DNA of 64,000 bases from Pseudomonas paracarnis (GTDB taxonomy: Bacteria > Pseudomonadota > Gammaproteobacteria > Pseudomonadales > Pseudomonadaceae), in the NCBI RefSeq assembly GCF_904063055.1, contig NZ_CAJFCN010000002.1:124001-188000 (forward strand). Reading direction: 5' to 3'. The position numbers were made by a program, and so were the translations under genes. Positions 8,039 through 16,613 of the stretch are shown here, in pieces. The first letter of the stretch is position 1, and every line of letters starts with the position of its first letter. Below the pieces are notes generated by a model. That model made no database searches. It saw only the letters and a list, made by a program, of their open reading frames with translations, and had not been told where the DNA came from.

Positions 8039-8983
8039 ATGAACCGACTGATCAGCCGCTGCGCACTCGCACTCAGCGCCAGCGCCATCTTGAGTAACAC
8101 CGTCATGGCAGCGGACGCCGCTTCTTGCCAGAACGTGCGCATGGGCGTGGTGAACTGGACTGACGTCATCGCCACCAGCGCCATGGCTCAAGTACTGCTC
8201 GACGGCCTGGGCTACAAAACCAAACAAACCAGCGCGTCCCAGCAAATCATCTTTGCCGGTATACGTGATCAGCGCCTGGACCTGTTCCTTGGCTACTGGA
8301 ACCCGCTGATGACCCAGACCATCACACCGTTCGTCGACGCCAAGCAAGTCAAGGTCCTCGAAAAACCCAGCCTGCAAGACGCCCGCGCCACCCTGGCAGT
8401 ACCCACCTACCTGGCGGACAAGGGCCTGAAAACCTTTGCCGACATCGCCAAGTTCGAGAAAGAGCTGGGCGGCAAGATTTATGGCATCGAGCCGGGCTCG
8501 GGCGCCAATACGCAGATCAAGGCGATGATCGCCAAGAACCAGTTCGGCCTGGGCAAGTTCCAGTTGGTGGAGTCCAGCGAAGCCGGCATGTTGGCGGCCG
8601 TGGACCGTGCCGTGCGCCGCAAGGAAGCCGTGGTGTTCTTTGGTTGGGCGCCGCACCCGATGAACGTCAATGTGGCGATGACTTACCTCACCGGCAGCGA
8701 AGATGCCCTGGGCCCGAACGAAGGCATGGCCACCGTATGGACCGTGACCGCGCCGGCCTACGCCGAGCAGTGCCCCAACGTGCATAAGTTGCTGACCAAC
8801 CTGACGTTCACCGCCGCCGACGAGAGCCGCATGATGCAACCGCTGCTGGATCACAAGGACGCCATCGAGTCCGCCAAGCAGTGGCTCAAGGATCACCCAC
8901 AAGACCAGGCGCGCTGGCTGGAGGGTGTGACCACCTTCGACGGCAAGCCGGCTGCTGCCAACCTGCAACTGACCCGCAAATAA
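8039..8983 (+). CDS. caiX: Carnitine-binding periplasmic protein CaiX
   Basis: A 314-residue substrate-binding protein of the OpuAC/ProX type with a Sec signal peptide (MNRLISRCALALSASAILS, cleavage near VMAADA). It is strongly similar in layout to CbcX in this window (shared NWTDV, KIYGIEPGSGANTQ and FFGWAPHPMN segments). No permease or ATPase gene follows, which agrees with the known use of the CbcWV core by orphan binding proteins for carnitine. It is the first gene of the cdh operon. The start ATG has GAGGG 8 bases upstream. A stable hairpin follows its stop codon. Confidence 0.92.
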   Translation: MNRLISRCALALSASAILSNTVMAADAASCQNVRMGVVNWTDVIATSAMAQVLLDGLGYKTKQTSASQQIIFAGIRDQRLDLFLGYWNPLMTQTITPFVDAKQVKVLEKPSLQDARATLAVPTYLADKGLKTFADIAKFEKELGGKIYGIEPGSGANTQIKAMIAKNQFGLGKFQLVESSEAGMLAAVDRAVRRKEAVVFFGWAPHPMNVNVAMTYLTGSEDALGPNEGMATVWTVTAPAYAEQCPNVHKLLTNLTFTAADESRMMQPLLDHKDAIESAKQWLKDHPQDQARWLEGVTTFDGKPAAANLQLTRK

Positions 8984-8997
8984 CCCTATTTGGACCA

Positions 8998-9029
8998 CCG
9001 TGTCGCAGCCGCTCCAGGCCGCGACACGG
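8998..9029 (+). other. Intercistronic hairpin after caiX
   Basis: CCGTGTCGC (8998-9006) and GCGACACGG (9021-9029) form a perfect 9-bp stem in the caiX-cdhC gap, with no U-tract behind it. Such hairpins after binding-protein genes usually protect the upstream mRNA from 3' exonucleases, so that the binding protein is made in excess. Confidence 0.6.
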
Positions 9030-9071
9030 CGCCCTGCGCCTTGAAATCACCCGCCTGTAAGGAACCGCATC

Positions 9072-9959
9072 ATGAACCACGACGTCATCATCACCTGCGC
9101 ACTCACCGGTGCTGGCGACACGACCGCCAGAAGCCCCCACGTGCCGGTCACACCCAAACAAATCGCCGCCGCTGCCGTGGAGGCCGCCAAGGCCGGCGCC
9201 ACGGTCGTGCATTGCCACGTACGCGACCCCGAGACCGGCAAGTTCAGTCGCGACGTCGCGCTGTACCGCGAAGTGATGGAGCGCATCCGCGAGGCCGACA
9301 TCGACATCATCGTCAACCTCACCGCCGGCATGGGTGGCGACCTGGAGATCGGTGGCGGCGAGAATCCCATGGAGTTCGGGCCCAATACCGACCTGGTCGG
9401 CCCGCTGACCCGCCTGGCCCATGTTGAAGAACTGCTGCCGGAAATCTGCACCCTGGACTGCGGCACGCTGAACTTCGGCGATGGCGACACCATTTACGTG
9501 TCCACCCCGGCGCAACTGCGGGCTGGCGCCAGACGTATCCAGGAATTGGGCGTAAAGGCTGAGCTGGAAATTTTCGATACCGGCCACCTGTGGTTCGCCA
9601 AGCAGATGATCAAGGAAGGACTGCTGGATAACCCGCTGTTCCAACTGTGCCTGGGCATTCCCTGGGGCGCACCGGCCGACACCACCACCATGAAAGCCAT
9701 GGTCGACAACCTGCCCGCCGACGCGGTGTGGGCAGGGTTCGGGATTGGTCGCATGCAAATGCCAATGGCCGCGCAAGCGGTGCTGTTGGGGGGCAACGTA
9801 CGGGTGGGCCTGGAGGATAACCTGTGGCTGGACAAGGGCGTGCTCGCCACCAATGGCCAACTGGTGGAACGCGCCAGTGAAACTCTCAGCCGGTTGGGCG
9901 CACGGGTCCTGACCCCAGCCGAAGGCCGCATCAAGATGGGCCTGACCCCACGCGGCTAA
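9072..9959 (+). CDS. cdhC: 3-dehydrocarnitine cleavage enzyme CdhC (BKACE/DUF849)
   Basis: A 295-residue beta-keto acid cleavage enzyme. The family condenses a beta-keto acid with acetyl-CoA. In the carnitine pathway the substrate is 3-dehydrocarnitine, and the products are betainyl-CoA and acetoacetate. The motif [12 protein letters not shown] carries the metal-binding histidines, and the sequence runs through NLTAGMGGD and IPWGAP as in the family. It follows caiX by 88 bases, with AAGGA upstream of its ATG, and precedes cdhA. Substrate assignment comes from the cdh context. Confidence 0.92.
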   Translation: MNHDVIITCALTGAGDTTARSPHVPVTPKQIAAAAVEAAKAGATVVHCHVRDPETGKFSRDVALYREVMERIREADIDIIVNLTAGMGGDLEIGGGENPMEFGPNTDLVGPLTRLAHVEELLPEICTLDCGTLNFGDGDTIYVSTPAQLRAGARRIQELGVKAELEIFDTGHLWFAKQMIKEGLLDNPLFQLCLGIPWGAPADTTTMKAMVDNLPADAVWAGFGIGRMQMPMAAQAVLLGGNVRVGLEDNLWLDKGVLATNGQLVERASETLSRLGARVLTPAEGRIKMGLTPRG

Positions 9960-9978
9960 CACAGACACCACACAACCC

Positions 9979-10003
9979 TGTGGGAGCAAGCCCGGCTCCC
10001 ACA
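9979..10003. repeat. Short REP-type hairpin between cdhC and cdhA
   Basis: TGTGGGAGC and GCTCCCACA flank a 7-base loop. It is a shortened version of the REP palindromes seen elsewhere in the window. Confidence 0.6.
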
Positions 10004-10034
10004 AGGAATTACCGAACTTTTCAGGAATGTCGCC

Positions 10035-11000
10035 ATGCGCTTTATCACCGAAATCAAAACCTTTGCTGCGTTGGGCAGCGGTGTCATCGGCAGCGGCTGG
10101 GTATCCCGTGCTCTTGCCCATGGCCTGGATGTAGTGGCCTGGGACCCCGCCCCCGGTGCCGAGGCGGCCTTGCGTAAACGCGTCGCCAACGCCTGGGGCG
10201 CCCTTGAACAACAGGGCCTGGCGCCCGGCGCCTCCCAGGACCGCCTGCGCTTTGTCGCTACCATCGAAGACTGCGTAAAAGACGCCGACTTCATCCAGGA
10301 AAGCGCTCCCGAACGCCTGGAGTTGAAGCTGCAATTGCACAGCCAGATCAGCGCCGCGGCCAAGCCGAATGCCTTGATTGGTTCGAGCACCTCCGGGCTA
10401 TTGCCCAGCGAGTTCTATGAGGGCTCTACCCACCCGGAACGCTGCGTGGTCGGCCACCCCTTTAACCCGGTCTACCTGTTGCCGTTGGTAGAGGTAGTGG
10501 GCGGTAAAAACACCGCGCCAGAGGCGATCCAGGCAGCAATCAGCGTGTATGAATCCCTCGGCATGCGCCCGCTGCATGTACGCAAGGAAGTGCCTGGGTT
10601 TATTGCTGACCGCCTGCTGGAAGCGCTGTGGCGAGAGGCGCTGCACCTGGTCAATGACGGGGTGGCGACCACCGGCGAAATCGACGATGCCATTCGTTTT
10701 GGTGCCGGGTTGCGCTGGTCGTTCATGGGCACCTTCCTCACTTACACGCTGGCGGGTGGCGATGCCGGCATGCGCCACTTCATGGCACAGTTCGGCCCGG
10801 CGTTGCAGTTGCCGTGGACTTATCTACCGGCGCCTGAATTGACTGAAAAGCTGATTGATGATGTGGTCGATGGCACCGCTGAGCAGTTGGGTAACCGCAG
10901 CATCTCGGCGCTGGAGCGCTATCGTGATGACTGCCTGCTGGCGGTGCTGGAAGCCGTAAAAACAACCAAGGCCAAGCACGGCATGAGCTTCGCCGAATAA
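10035..11000 (+). CDS. cdhA: L-carnitine 3-dehydrogenase CdhA
   Basis: A 321-residue NAD-dependent dehydrogenase of the 3-hydroxyacyl-CoA dehydrogenase family, which oxidises L-carnitine to 3-dehydrocarnitine. The N-terminal Rossmann motif is GSGVIGSGW at about residues 14-22. The catalytic region includes SSTSGLLPS and [16 protein letters not shown], with the active-site His, and the all-helical C-terminal dimerisation domain follows. The ATG has AGGA 8 bases upstream. It is the third gene of the cdh operon. A REPIN separates it from cdhB. Confidence 0.94.
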   Translation: MRFITEIKTFAALGSGVIGSGWVSRALAHGLDVVAWDPAPGAEAALRKRVANAWGALEQQGLAPGASQDRLRFVATIEDCVKDADFIQESAPERLELKLQLHSQISAAAKPNALIGSSTSGLLPSEFYEGSTHPERCVVGHPFNPVYLLPLVEVVGGKNTAPEAIQAAISVYESLGMRPLHVRKEVPGFIADRLLEALWREALHLVNDGVATTGEIDDAIRFGAGLRWSFMGTFLTYTLAGGDAGMRHFMAQFGPALQLPWTYLPAPELTEKLIDDVVDGTAEQLGNRSISALERYRDDCLLAVLEAVKTTKAKHGMSFAE

Positions 11001-11004
11001 CCCC

Positions 11005-11071
11005 GTGGGAGCTGGCTTGCCTGCGATGGCGGTGGCCTCACCCTTGTTATCGCAGGCAAGCCAGCTCCCAC
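11005..11071. repeat. REPIN between cdhA and cdhB
   Basis: GTGGGAGCTGGCTTGCCTGCGA (11005-11026) is repeated inverted at 11050-11071 with a short spacer. Although the pair sits inside an operon, no poly-U follows, so it is more likely an mRNA-processing or stability element than a terminator. Confidence 0.85.
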
Positions 11072-11102
11072 ATTTGACCGCATACCAAATTGGATTCATG
11101 CC

Positions 11103-11597
11103 ATGCCCGCACTGACCACCTACACCACCAAAATCCTGCCCGACTGGGTTGACTACAACGGCCATCTGCGTGACGCGTTCTACCTGCTGATCTTCAGCTA
11201 CGCCACCGATGCGCTGATGGACACCCTGGGGCTGGACAGCGAAAACCGCGAAGCCAGCGGCCACTCGCTGTTCACCCTAGAGTTGCACCTGAACTACCTG
11301 CATGAGGTAAAGCTCGGCGCCGAGGTTGAGGTGCATACCCAACTGATCGCCCACGACGCCAAGCGCCTGCACCTCTATCACAGCCTGCACCTTGTGGGCG
11401 AAGAGCGCGAGTTGGCGGGTAACGAACAGATGCTGCTGCATGTCGATCTGGCCGGGCCGCAGTCGGCGCCGTTTGCCGGCGCGACCCTGGAAAAACTCAT
11501 CGCTCTCAGCCAGGCACACGCCGATCTACCCCGGCCAGCCCTACTCGGCCGGGTGATCGGGCTGCCCGCGCAAAAAAAAGCCCCGATCCAGCCGTGA
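11103..11597 (+). CDS. cdhB: Betainyl-CoA thioesterase CdhB
   Basis: A 164-residue hotdog-fold thioesterase. It has the 4-hydroxybenzoyl-CoA-type motif WVDYNGHLRDAFYLLIF, with the catalytic Asp/Asn region near residues 15-20. It hydrolyses betainyl-CoA made by CdhC to glycine betaine and CoA, the last step from carnitine to betaine. Some homologues carry it fused to CdhA; here it is separate. Its last codons form one arm of a strong terminator that reads on the opposite strand. Confidence 0.9.
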   Translation: MPALTTYTTKILPDWVDYNGHLRDAFYLLIFSYATDALMDTLGLDSENREASGHSLFTLELHLNYLHEVKLGAEVEVHTQLIAHDAKRLHLYHSLHLVGEERELAGNEQMLLHVDLAGPQSAPFAGATLEKLIALSQAHADLPRPALLGRVIGLPAQKKAPIQP

Positions 11598-11609
11598 CGG
11601 GATCGGGGC
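11572..11609 (-). terminator. Minus-strand intrinsic terminator overlapping the cdhB stop
   Basis: Read on the minus strand, GCCCCGATCC (11609-11600), a 10-base loop and GGATCGGGGC (11589-11580) form a 10-bp stem followed by eight U residues (11579-11572). On the plus strand the A-tract precedes the stem, so it cannot terminate cdhB. The nearest minus-strand gene is gbdR, which ends at 12172. Confidence 0.8.
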
Positions 11610-11820
11610 AGAGTGCTTTGTGTGAGCCGTGCATTCGAGGGTGACCAAACCTTCAAGCTGCGTGCCTGGGTTCAGTGTGCCCGTTACGGGCCGGGTCAAG
11701 CACCTCGAAAACGACCTGTTCATAGCCATCCGAGCCATCGGTGGATTCTGCCCTTGCCGCCAGTCCTGGGGCCTACCAGAATCCAAGTCAATTCCCGCTT
11801 TCTACACCAGGATGACCGTC

Positions 11821-12084
11821 ATGATGCACGCGGATTTGATTGACCAGGATGACCTGCTGAGCCAACTGCGCTCACTGGGTTTTGACGTGTCCAGCGGCGC
11901 TACCGCCGAGCAGGCTTGCGAATGTGCGGTGCGCGGGTTGAGCGAAGCGCGGGCCAAGGCGCTCAAGGGCATGGTGGAACAGATGTACAGCGGCAGCGCG
12001 ACGATTTTGCCGGCGGTGAGGCAGGCGATCGACAAGCAGTTGCTGCCGGCGCTGATGCAGTTCAAACAGAACTCTGGCGCCTGA
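11821..12084 (+). CDS. Small conserved-looking hypothetical protein between cdhB and gbdR
   Basis: An 87-residue acidic to neutral helical protein starting MMHADLIDQDDLLSQLRSLGF, without signal peptide or membrane segment. AGGA lies 9 bases before the ATG at 11821; the adjacent ATG at 11824 is an alternative. The helical pattern (EQACECAVRGLSEARAKALKGMVEQMY) recalls small regulatory or chaperone-like proteins, but I do not recognise a family. It runs antisense to the probable 3' untranslated region of gbdR. Coding is supported by GC-rich third positions and a good start, not by homology. Confidence 0.55.
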   Translation: MMHADLIDQDDLLSQLRSLGFDVSSGATAEQACECAVRGLSEARAKALKGMVEQMYSGSATILPAVRQAIDKQLLPALMQFKQNSGA

Positions 12085-12092
12085 AATACCGC

Positions 12093-12157
12093 TATCGCAG
12101 GCAAGCCAGCTCCCACAGGGGAACGCGTTCCAAGGTGGGAGCTGGCTTGCCTGCGAT
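12093..12157. repeat. REP pair downstream of gbdR
   Basis: TATCGCAGGCAAGCCAGCTCCCAC (12093-12116) faces its inverse at 12135-12157 in the opposite order to most REPINs in the window. It lies just behind the gbdR stop codon. Confidence 0.85.
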
Positions 12158-12171
12158 GCAGACGGCTCGGT

Positions 12172-13275
12172 CTAGAGCCTTACACTGGCAAAGGTCGACT
12201 CATTGCGCGCCTGGCTCAACGCCGACATCGGCCCCGACAACGGTGACAACACCAGTGCCGGCGGAATCGGCATCATCGCCACTTGCTGGGTGGTGTTGGA
12301 GCCTACGCGTTCATCCCGTGGCGGAATGCCGAAGTATTCGCGGTAGCACTTGGAAAAGTGCGGCGTGGACACAAACCCGCACACCGAGGCGACCTCGATG
12401 ATCGACATGGGGGTCTGCTTGAGCAGTTGCCGTGCACGAATCAGGCGCAGCTTGAGGTAATAACGCGACGGCGAGCAGTGCAGGTATTTCTGGAACAGCC
12501 GCTCCAACTGCCGGCGCGACACGGCGACATACACCGCCAGTTCGTCCAGGTCGATCGGCTCTTCGAGGTTGGCTTCCATCAGCGCGACGATTTCTTGCAG
12601 CTTCGGCTGGTTGGTGCCAAGCATGTGCTTGAGCGGCACACGCTGGTGATCCTGTTCGTTGCGGATGCGTTCGTACACGAACATCTCGGAGATGGCGGCC
12701 GACAATTCACGGCCGTGGTCGCGGCTGATCAGGTGCAACATCATGTCCAGGGGCGCGGTGCCACCGGAGCTGGTGAAGCGGTTGCGATCGAGGGTGAACA
12801 GACGCGTGCTCATGGCCACCCGCGGGAAGGCTTCCTGCATCGACGCCAGGCATTCCCAGTGCACGCTGCAATCAAAGCCATCGAGCAAGCCGGCGCAGGC
12901 CAGGGCCCAGCTGCCGGTGCACACCGCGCCAAGGCGACGAGACTGGCGTGCCTGGCTTTGCAGCCACGACACATGTTCACGGGTGACGGTGCGCTGGATA
13001 CCGACGCCGCCGCACACGATGACCGTGTCCAGGACGGGGGCTTTGTGCATGGAGGCATCGGGTGTGATTTGCAGGCCATCACTGGCCCACACCTGGTTGC
13101 CGTCGACACTCAGGGTTGTCCAGCGATACAGCTCGCGGCCGGACAGCTGGTTGGCCATGCGCAGTGGCTCCACGGCTGACGCCAGGGAAATCAGCGTGAA
13201 ATTGTCCAGCAGCAAAAAGCCGATGGATTGAGGCGCACGGTTCTGGGGTTGGGCCCCGGAGTTGGTCGACGTCAT
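12172..13275 (-). CDS. gbdR: Glycine betaine/dimethylglycine-responsive activator GbdR
   Basis: A 367-residue GlxA-type AraC-family regulator. The DJ-1/PfpI-like sensor domain covers about residues 20-190 (IGFLLLDNFTLISLASAVEPL, VCTGSWALACAGLLDG), and a double helix-turn-helix covers about 235-335 (SRRQLERLFQKYL, SVCGFVSTPHFSKCYREYF). In Pseudomonas GbdR senses glycine betaine and dimethylglycine and activates gbc, dgc, cbcXWV and related genes. The ATG has AGGAG at 8 bases. Its position between the cdh genes and the serine dehydratase matches P. aeruginosa. The transcript probably runs 560 bases past the stop to the minus-strand terminator at 11572. Confidence 0.92.
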   Translation of the reverse strand: MTSTNSGAQPQNRAPQSIGFLLLDNFTLISLASAVEPLRMANQLSGRELYRWTTLSVDGNQVWASDGLQITPDASMHKAPVLDTVIVCGGVGIQRTVTREHVSWLQSQARQSRRLGAVCTGSWALACAGLLDGFDCSVHWECLASMQEAFPRVAMSTRLFTLDRNRFTSSGGTAPLDMMLHLISRDHGRELSAAISEMFVYERIRNEQDHQRVPLKHMLGTNQPKLQEIVALMEANLEEPIDLDELAVYVAVSRRQLERLFQKYLHCSPSRYYLKLRLIRARQLLKQTPMSIIEVASVCGFVSTPHFSKCYREYFGIPPRDERVGSNTTQQVAMMPIPPALVLSPLSGPMSALSQARNESTFASVRL

Positions 13276-13803
13276 CGCGGTATCTCCTCACATCACACAA
13301 AGCGGGTGGTGGCCTCAGGCGAGGCTCTTGTTATTGCACTCGTCCTGGAAAGGCGAGGCTTTGAAACTGATAGAGCAAATGCCATGCCTAAAATTGAATG
13401 GCTATTCAAGAACTCCTGAAAACGACCTGTTTATGCGTCTATATGAGCCCACGCGTGAAGTGCGGGATATGACGCATAACGGGCGAGGTTCAAGGGGTGT
13501 GAGCAGATCGGTAGCACTTGTGGGAAGGCGCTTTGCGGGCTTAGGAGAAGTCTGTCACCCAAAGCACATCAGGCGTGTGATCGTGGAGAAATTCGTTCGG
13601 AAGCTACTTATCTATTTGCGACGCGCTAAAAGGTGGCGATTTTGGCTGGGGTGTTCACTTTGTGAGCAATGGTGCTCCTCTGTTCAGCTCGTTCCCACGC
13701 TCTGCGTGGGCATGCATCCTGTGACGCTCTGCGTCACCCCTGGGACGCGGAGCGTCCGGGGCGGCATTCCCACGCGGAGCGTGGGAACGATCATGTCACT
13801 GAC
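13276..13803. other. gbdR-sdaB intergenic region with nested palindromes
   Basis: This 528-base non-coding stretch carries the gbdR promoter on its left side. At 13418-13434 it holds GAAAACGACCTGTTTAT, a near copy of a 17-mer at 11707-11723. On its right is the palindrome cluster described separately. I see no convincing gene. Confidence 0.6.
13691..13788. repeat. Multi-hairpin palindromic repeat
   Basis: GTTCCCACGC (13691-13700) pairs with GCGTGGGAAC (13779-13788), enclosing smaller hairpins: CCCACGC-TCT-GCGTGGG, GTGACGC-TCT-GCGTCAC, GGACGC-GGA-GCGTCC and CCCACGC-GGA-GCGTGGG. The unit differs from the REP family elsewhere in the window and looks like the CACGCTCTGCGTGGG class of Pseudomonas repeats. 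Confidence 0.8.
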
Positions 13804-15180
13804 TCAACATTCAACCGCACTCACCGCCAACCCACCTCGTGATGTCTCTTTGTACTTGTCATGCATATCGGCCCCGGTATCACGCATGGTGCGGATCACC
13901 CGGTCCAACGAGATGAAGTGCTGGCCATCGCCCCGCAACGCCATTTGCGCCGCATTGATCGCCTTCACCGCCGCAATTGCGTTGCGCTCGATACACGGCA
14001 CTTGCACCAGGCCGCCCACCGGGTCGCAGGTCAGGCCGAGGTTATGTTCCAGGCCGATTTCGGCGGCGTTGCACAGTTGCTCCGGCGTGGCGCCGAGGAT
14101 TTCAGCCAACCCGGCTGCTGCCATGGCGCACGCGGAACCGACCTCGCCCTGGCAACCGACTTCGGCACCGGAAATCGAGGCGTTCTTTTTACACAGGATG
14201 CCCACCGCCGCCGCGCCCAGCAGGTAGTCGACCACGTTGGCTTCGGTGACTTCTTCGCTGAACTTCATAAAGTAGTGCAACACCGCCGGGATGATTCCCG
14301 CTGCGCCATTGGTGGGCGCCGTGACCATGCGCCCACCGGCGGCGTTTTCTTCGTTGACCGCCAGGGCGAACAGGTTGACCCATTCCATGGCGCTCAAGGT
14401 CGAGCCGATCACATTGGGCTTGTTCAGCTCCTGCAAGCTGCGGTGTAACTTGGCAGCGCGACGGCGCACGTTCAAGCCGCCGGGCAGGATACCTTCGTGC
14501 TTGAGGCCCTGCTCCACGCAATCTTGCATGGCGCGCCAGAGTTTCATCAGGCCGCTGCGGATTTCTTCTTCGCTGCGCCAGGTTTTTTCATTCGCCAGCA
14601 TCAGTTCGGCAACACGCAGGTTGTGGGTCTTGCACAGCTGCAACAGCTCCACGGCACTGGAAAAATCATAGGGCAGCTCGGTACGGTCCATGTCCGCCAC
14701 ACCGCTTTGGGCCTGGGCTTCATCCACCACGAAACCGCCACCCACCGAGTAATAGGTGTCGCGGTGCAGCTCGCCGTTTTCGCCAAACACCACCAGGGTC
14801 ATGGCGTTGGGATGGAACGGCAGGTTTTCGTCGAGCAAGCGCATGTCCCGCGCCCACACAAAGGGCACCGGCAAACGCCCGTCCAGCAGCAGCGTGTCGG
14901 TTTCGCGCAGGGTGTGAATGCGGGCGCCGATTTGCGTGGGGTCGATTGCGTCTGGCCATTCGCCCATCAGGCCCATGATGGTGGCGGTGTCGCTGCCGTG
15001 GCCGATGCCGGTGGCCGACAGCGAGCCGTACAGTTGCACTTCGACACGCTGCACCTGTTCCAGCCACCCACGCTCACGCAACCCTTGAACGAACAACGCC
15101 GCGGCGCGCATGGGCCCCACGGTGTGCGAACTCGAAGGCCCGATGCCGATCTTGAACAGGTCGAAAACGCTGATAGCCAT
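13804..15180 (-). CDS. sdaB: L-serine ammonia-lyase, iron-sulfur type
   Basis: A 458-residue single-chain L-serine dehydratase that converts serine to pyruvate and ammonia with a [4Fe-4S] cluster. The N-terminal beta domain ([21 protein letters not shown]) is followed by the alpha catalytic domain ([31 protein letters not shown]). The last residue is Cys458, which in the type 2 enzyme of Legionella folds back as the fourth cluster ligand, so the C-terminus is intact. The start at 15180 is the conserved one, although the open frame extends upstream. It lies beside gbdR and divergent from cbcX, so it plausibly drains serine made from betaine-derived glycine. Confidence 0.93.
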   Translation of the reverse strand: MAISVFDLFKIGIGPSSSHTVGPMRAAALFVQGLRERGWLEQVQRVEVQLYGSLSATGIGHGSDTATIMGLMGEWPDAIDPTQIGARIHTLRETDTLLLDGRLPVPFVWARDMRLLDENLPFHPNAMTLVVFGENGELHRDTYYSVGGGFVVDEAQAQSGVADMDRTELPYDFSSAVELLQLCKTHNLRVAELMLANEKTWRSEEEIRSGLMKLWRAMQDCVEQGLKHEGILPGGLNVRRRAAKLHRSLQELNKPNVIGSTLSAMEWVNLFALAVNEENAAGGRMVTAPTNGAAGIIPAVLHYFMKFSEEVTEANVVDYLLGAAAVGILCKKNASISGAEVGCQGEVGSACAMAAAGLAEILGATPEQLCNAAEIGLEHNLGLTCDPVGGLVQVPCIERNAIAAVKAINAAQMALRGDGQHFISLDRVIRTMRDTGADMHDKYKETSRGGLAVSAVEC

Positions 15181-15412
15181 TGACGTGAAACTCCTCGATA
15201 AGCACGGGCCGGGCTTGAACGAGGTGCTACGCTCAGATCGCCCAGATGGCGGCATCATCAAGCTTTTATTCGTCATCACGGCGTCTCACACCGACGCACT
15301 CATGCTCACCAGCGGCGCTCGCGTGCGAACGCCAGTTTTGGCCGTTTTTTGCGGTGCAGACGGGTAAAAACAGCAGTTTTACCTTAGGAAAAACCTGTAA
15401 GCGACGTCATCG

Positions 15413-15447
15413 GTACTGGATGCGACCCTCCCTGTACTGGATACGAC
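15413..15447 (+). promoter_or_regulatory. 21-bp-phased direct repeat upstream of cbcX, candidate AraC-type site
   Basis: GTACTGGATGCGAC (15413-15426) and GTACTGGATACGAC (15434-15447) match in 13 of 14 positions and begin exactly 21 bases apart. They lie in the 416-base divergent spacer between sdaB and cbcX, about 150 bases before cbcX. The geometry suits a GlxA/AraC dimer, and GbdR is the likely binder because cbcXWV is in its known regulon. The rest of the spacer shows no gene. Confidence 0.55.
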
Positions 15448-15596
15448 GCCCCCTGTAGGCGTCAGATTTTCACTGGTACATGATCAGTCTCGACTCGTTT
15501 GCAAGGCACCGCGCCAGAGCTGTTGTCGCACGCTCCAACCGCAACACTTATAAAGCGCGGCGAATGCCGCCAGAAAAGACACAGGAGTCTACCCAC

Positions 15597-16544
15597 ATGA
15601 AAGGTTCACCCTCGTTGTTGTTGGCCGCCATGCTGAGTCTGCCAGTCGTGGCATACGCCGCAGAACCGGAACAGTGCAAGACCGTCAACTTCTCCGATGT
15701 CGGCTGGACCGACATCACCGTCACCACCGCGACCACCAGCGAGATCCTCAAGGGCCTGGGCTACAAGCCGCGCACCACGATGATTTCGGTACCTGTGACT
15801 TACAAGTCCCTGGCCGACGGCAAGAACATGGACATTTTCCTCGGCAACTGGATGCCGACCATGGAAAACGACATCAAGCAGTACCGTGATGCCGGCACCG
15901 TGGAAACCGTGCGCGCCAACCTGGAGAACGCCAAGTACACCCTGGCGGTCCCAGAGGCGCTGTATGAGAAGGGCCTGAAAGACTTCGCCGACATCGCCAA
16001 ATTCAAGGATGAGCTGGGCGGCAAGATCTACGGCATCGAGCCGGGCAACGATGGCAACCGCACCATCCAGACACTGATCGACAAAGATGCCTTCGGCCTG
16101 AAAACCGCCGGCTTCAAGGTGGTCGAATCCAGCGAAGCCGGCATGCTCTCCCAGGTTGAACGCGCTTCCAAGCGCAACCAGGCCATCGTGTTCCTCGGCT
16201 GGGAACCGCACCCGATGAACACCCGCTTCAAGATGAAGTACCTGACCGGTGGTGACGACTCGTTCGGCCCCAATTACGGCCAGGCCACCATCTACACCAA
16301 CACCCGCAAAGGCTACACCCAGGAATGCAGCAACGTCGGCCAGTTGCTGAAAAACCTGGTGTTCACCCTCGACATGGAAAGCACCCTGATGGGGAACGTC
16401 CTGGACGACAAGATGAAGGCCGACGCTGCCGCCAAGGCCTGGTTGCAGAAGAACCCGCAAGTGCTCGACACCTGGCTCGCCGGTGTCACCACCGTTGATG
16501 GCAAACCAGGGCTCGATGCCGTTAAAGCTTACCTCGCCAAATAG
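15597..16544 (+). CDS. cbcX: Choline/betaine/carnitine ABC transporter binding protein CbcX
   Basis: A 315-residue ProX/OpuAC-type periplasmic binding protein with a signal peptide (MKGSPSLLLAAMLSLPVVAYA, cleavage before AEPEQ). It keeps the NFSDVGWTDITVTTAT ligand-pocket segment and the WEPHPMN motif shared with CaiX. The reading frame is open further upstream, but the ATG at 15597 has GGAG 10 bases before it and begins the signal peptide. It is followed by cbcW and cbcV and separated from them by a stable hairpin. Confidence 0.93.
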   Translation: MKGSPSLLLAAMLSLPVVAYAAEPEQCKTVNFSDVGWTDITVTTATTSEILKGLGYKPRTTMISVPVTYKSLADGKNMDIFLGNWMPTMENDIKQYRDAGTVETVRANLENAKYTLAVPEALYEKGLKDFADIAKFKDELGGKIYGIEPGNDGNRTIQTLIDKDAFGLKTAGFKVVESSEAGMLSQVERASKRNQAIVFLGWEPHPMNTRFKMKYLTGGDDSFGPNYGQATIYTNTRKGYTQECSNVGQLLKNLVFTLDMESTLMGNVLDDKMKADAAAKAWLQKNPQVLDTWLAGVTTVDGKPGLDAVKAYLAK

Positions 16545-16555
16545 CACCCGCTGAC

Positions 16556-16587
16556 CCCAGGCCGGTGCGCTGGCCTGGGATGTTTTC
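16556..16587 (+). other. Intercistronic hairpin after cbcX
   Basis: CCCAGGCC (16556-16563) and GGCCTGGG (16572-16579) form a perfect stem followed by ATGTTTTCC. It could act as a partial terminator or mRNA stabiliser that keeps CbcX above CbcW and CbcV. It is the counterpart of the caiX hairpin. Confidence 0.6.
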
Positions 16588-16613
16588 CCCTTCGCATGTG
16601 GACATTCACTACC

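Noticed and set aside
11572..11609. Terminator of cdhB on the plus strand
   Set aside because: The A-tract precedes the stem and no U-tract follows on the plus strand, so only the minus strand has terminator polarity.
13262..14227. 321-codon plus-strand frame across the gbdR-sdaB spacer
   Set aside because: It runs through the palindromic repeat and then antisense to sdaB; no start signal and no domain.
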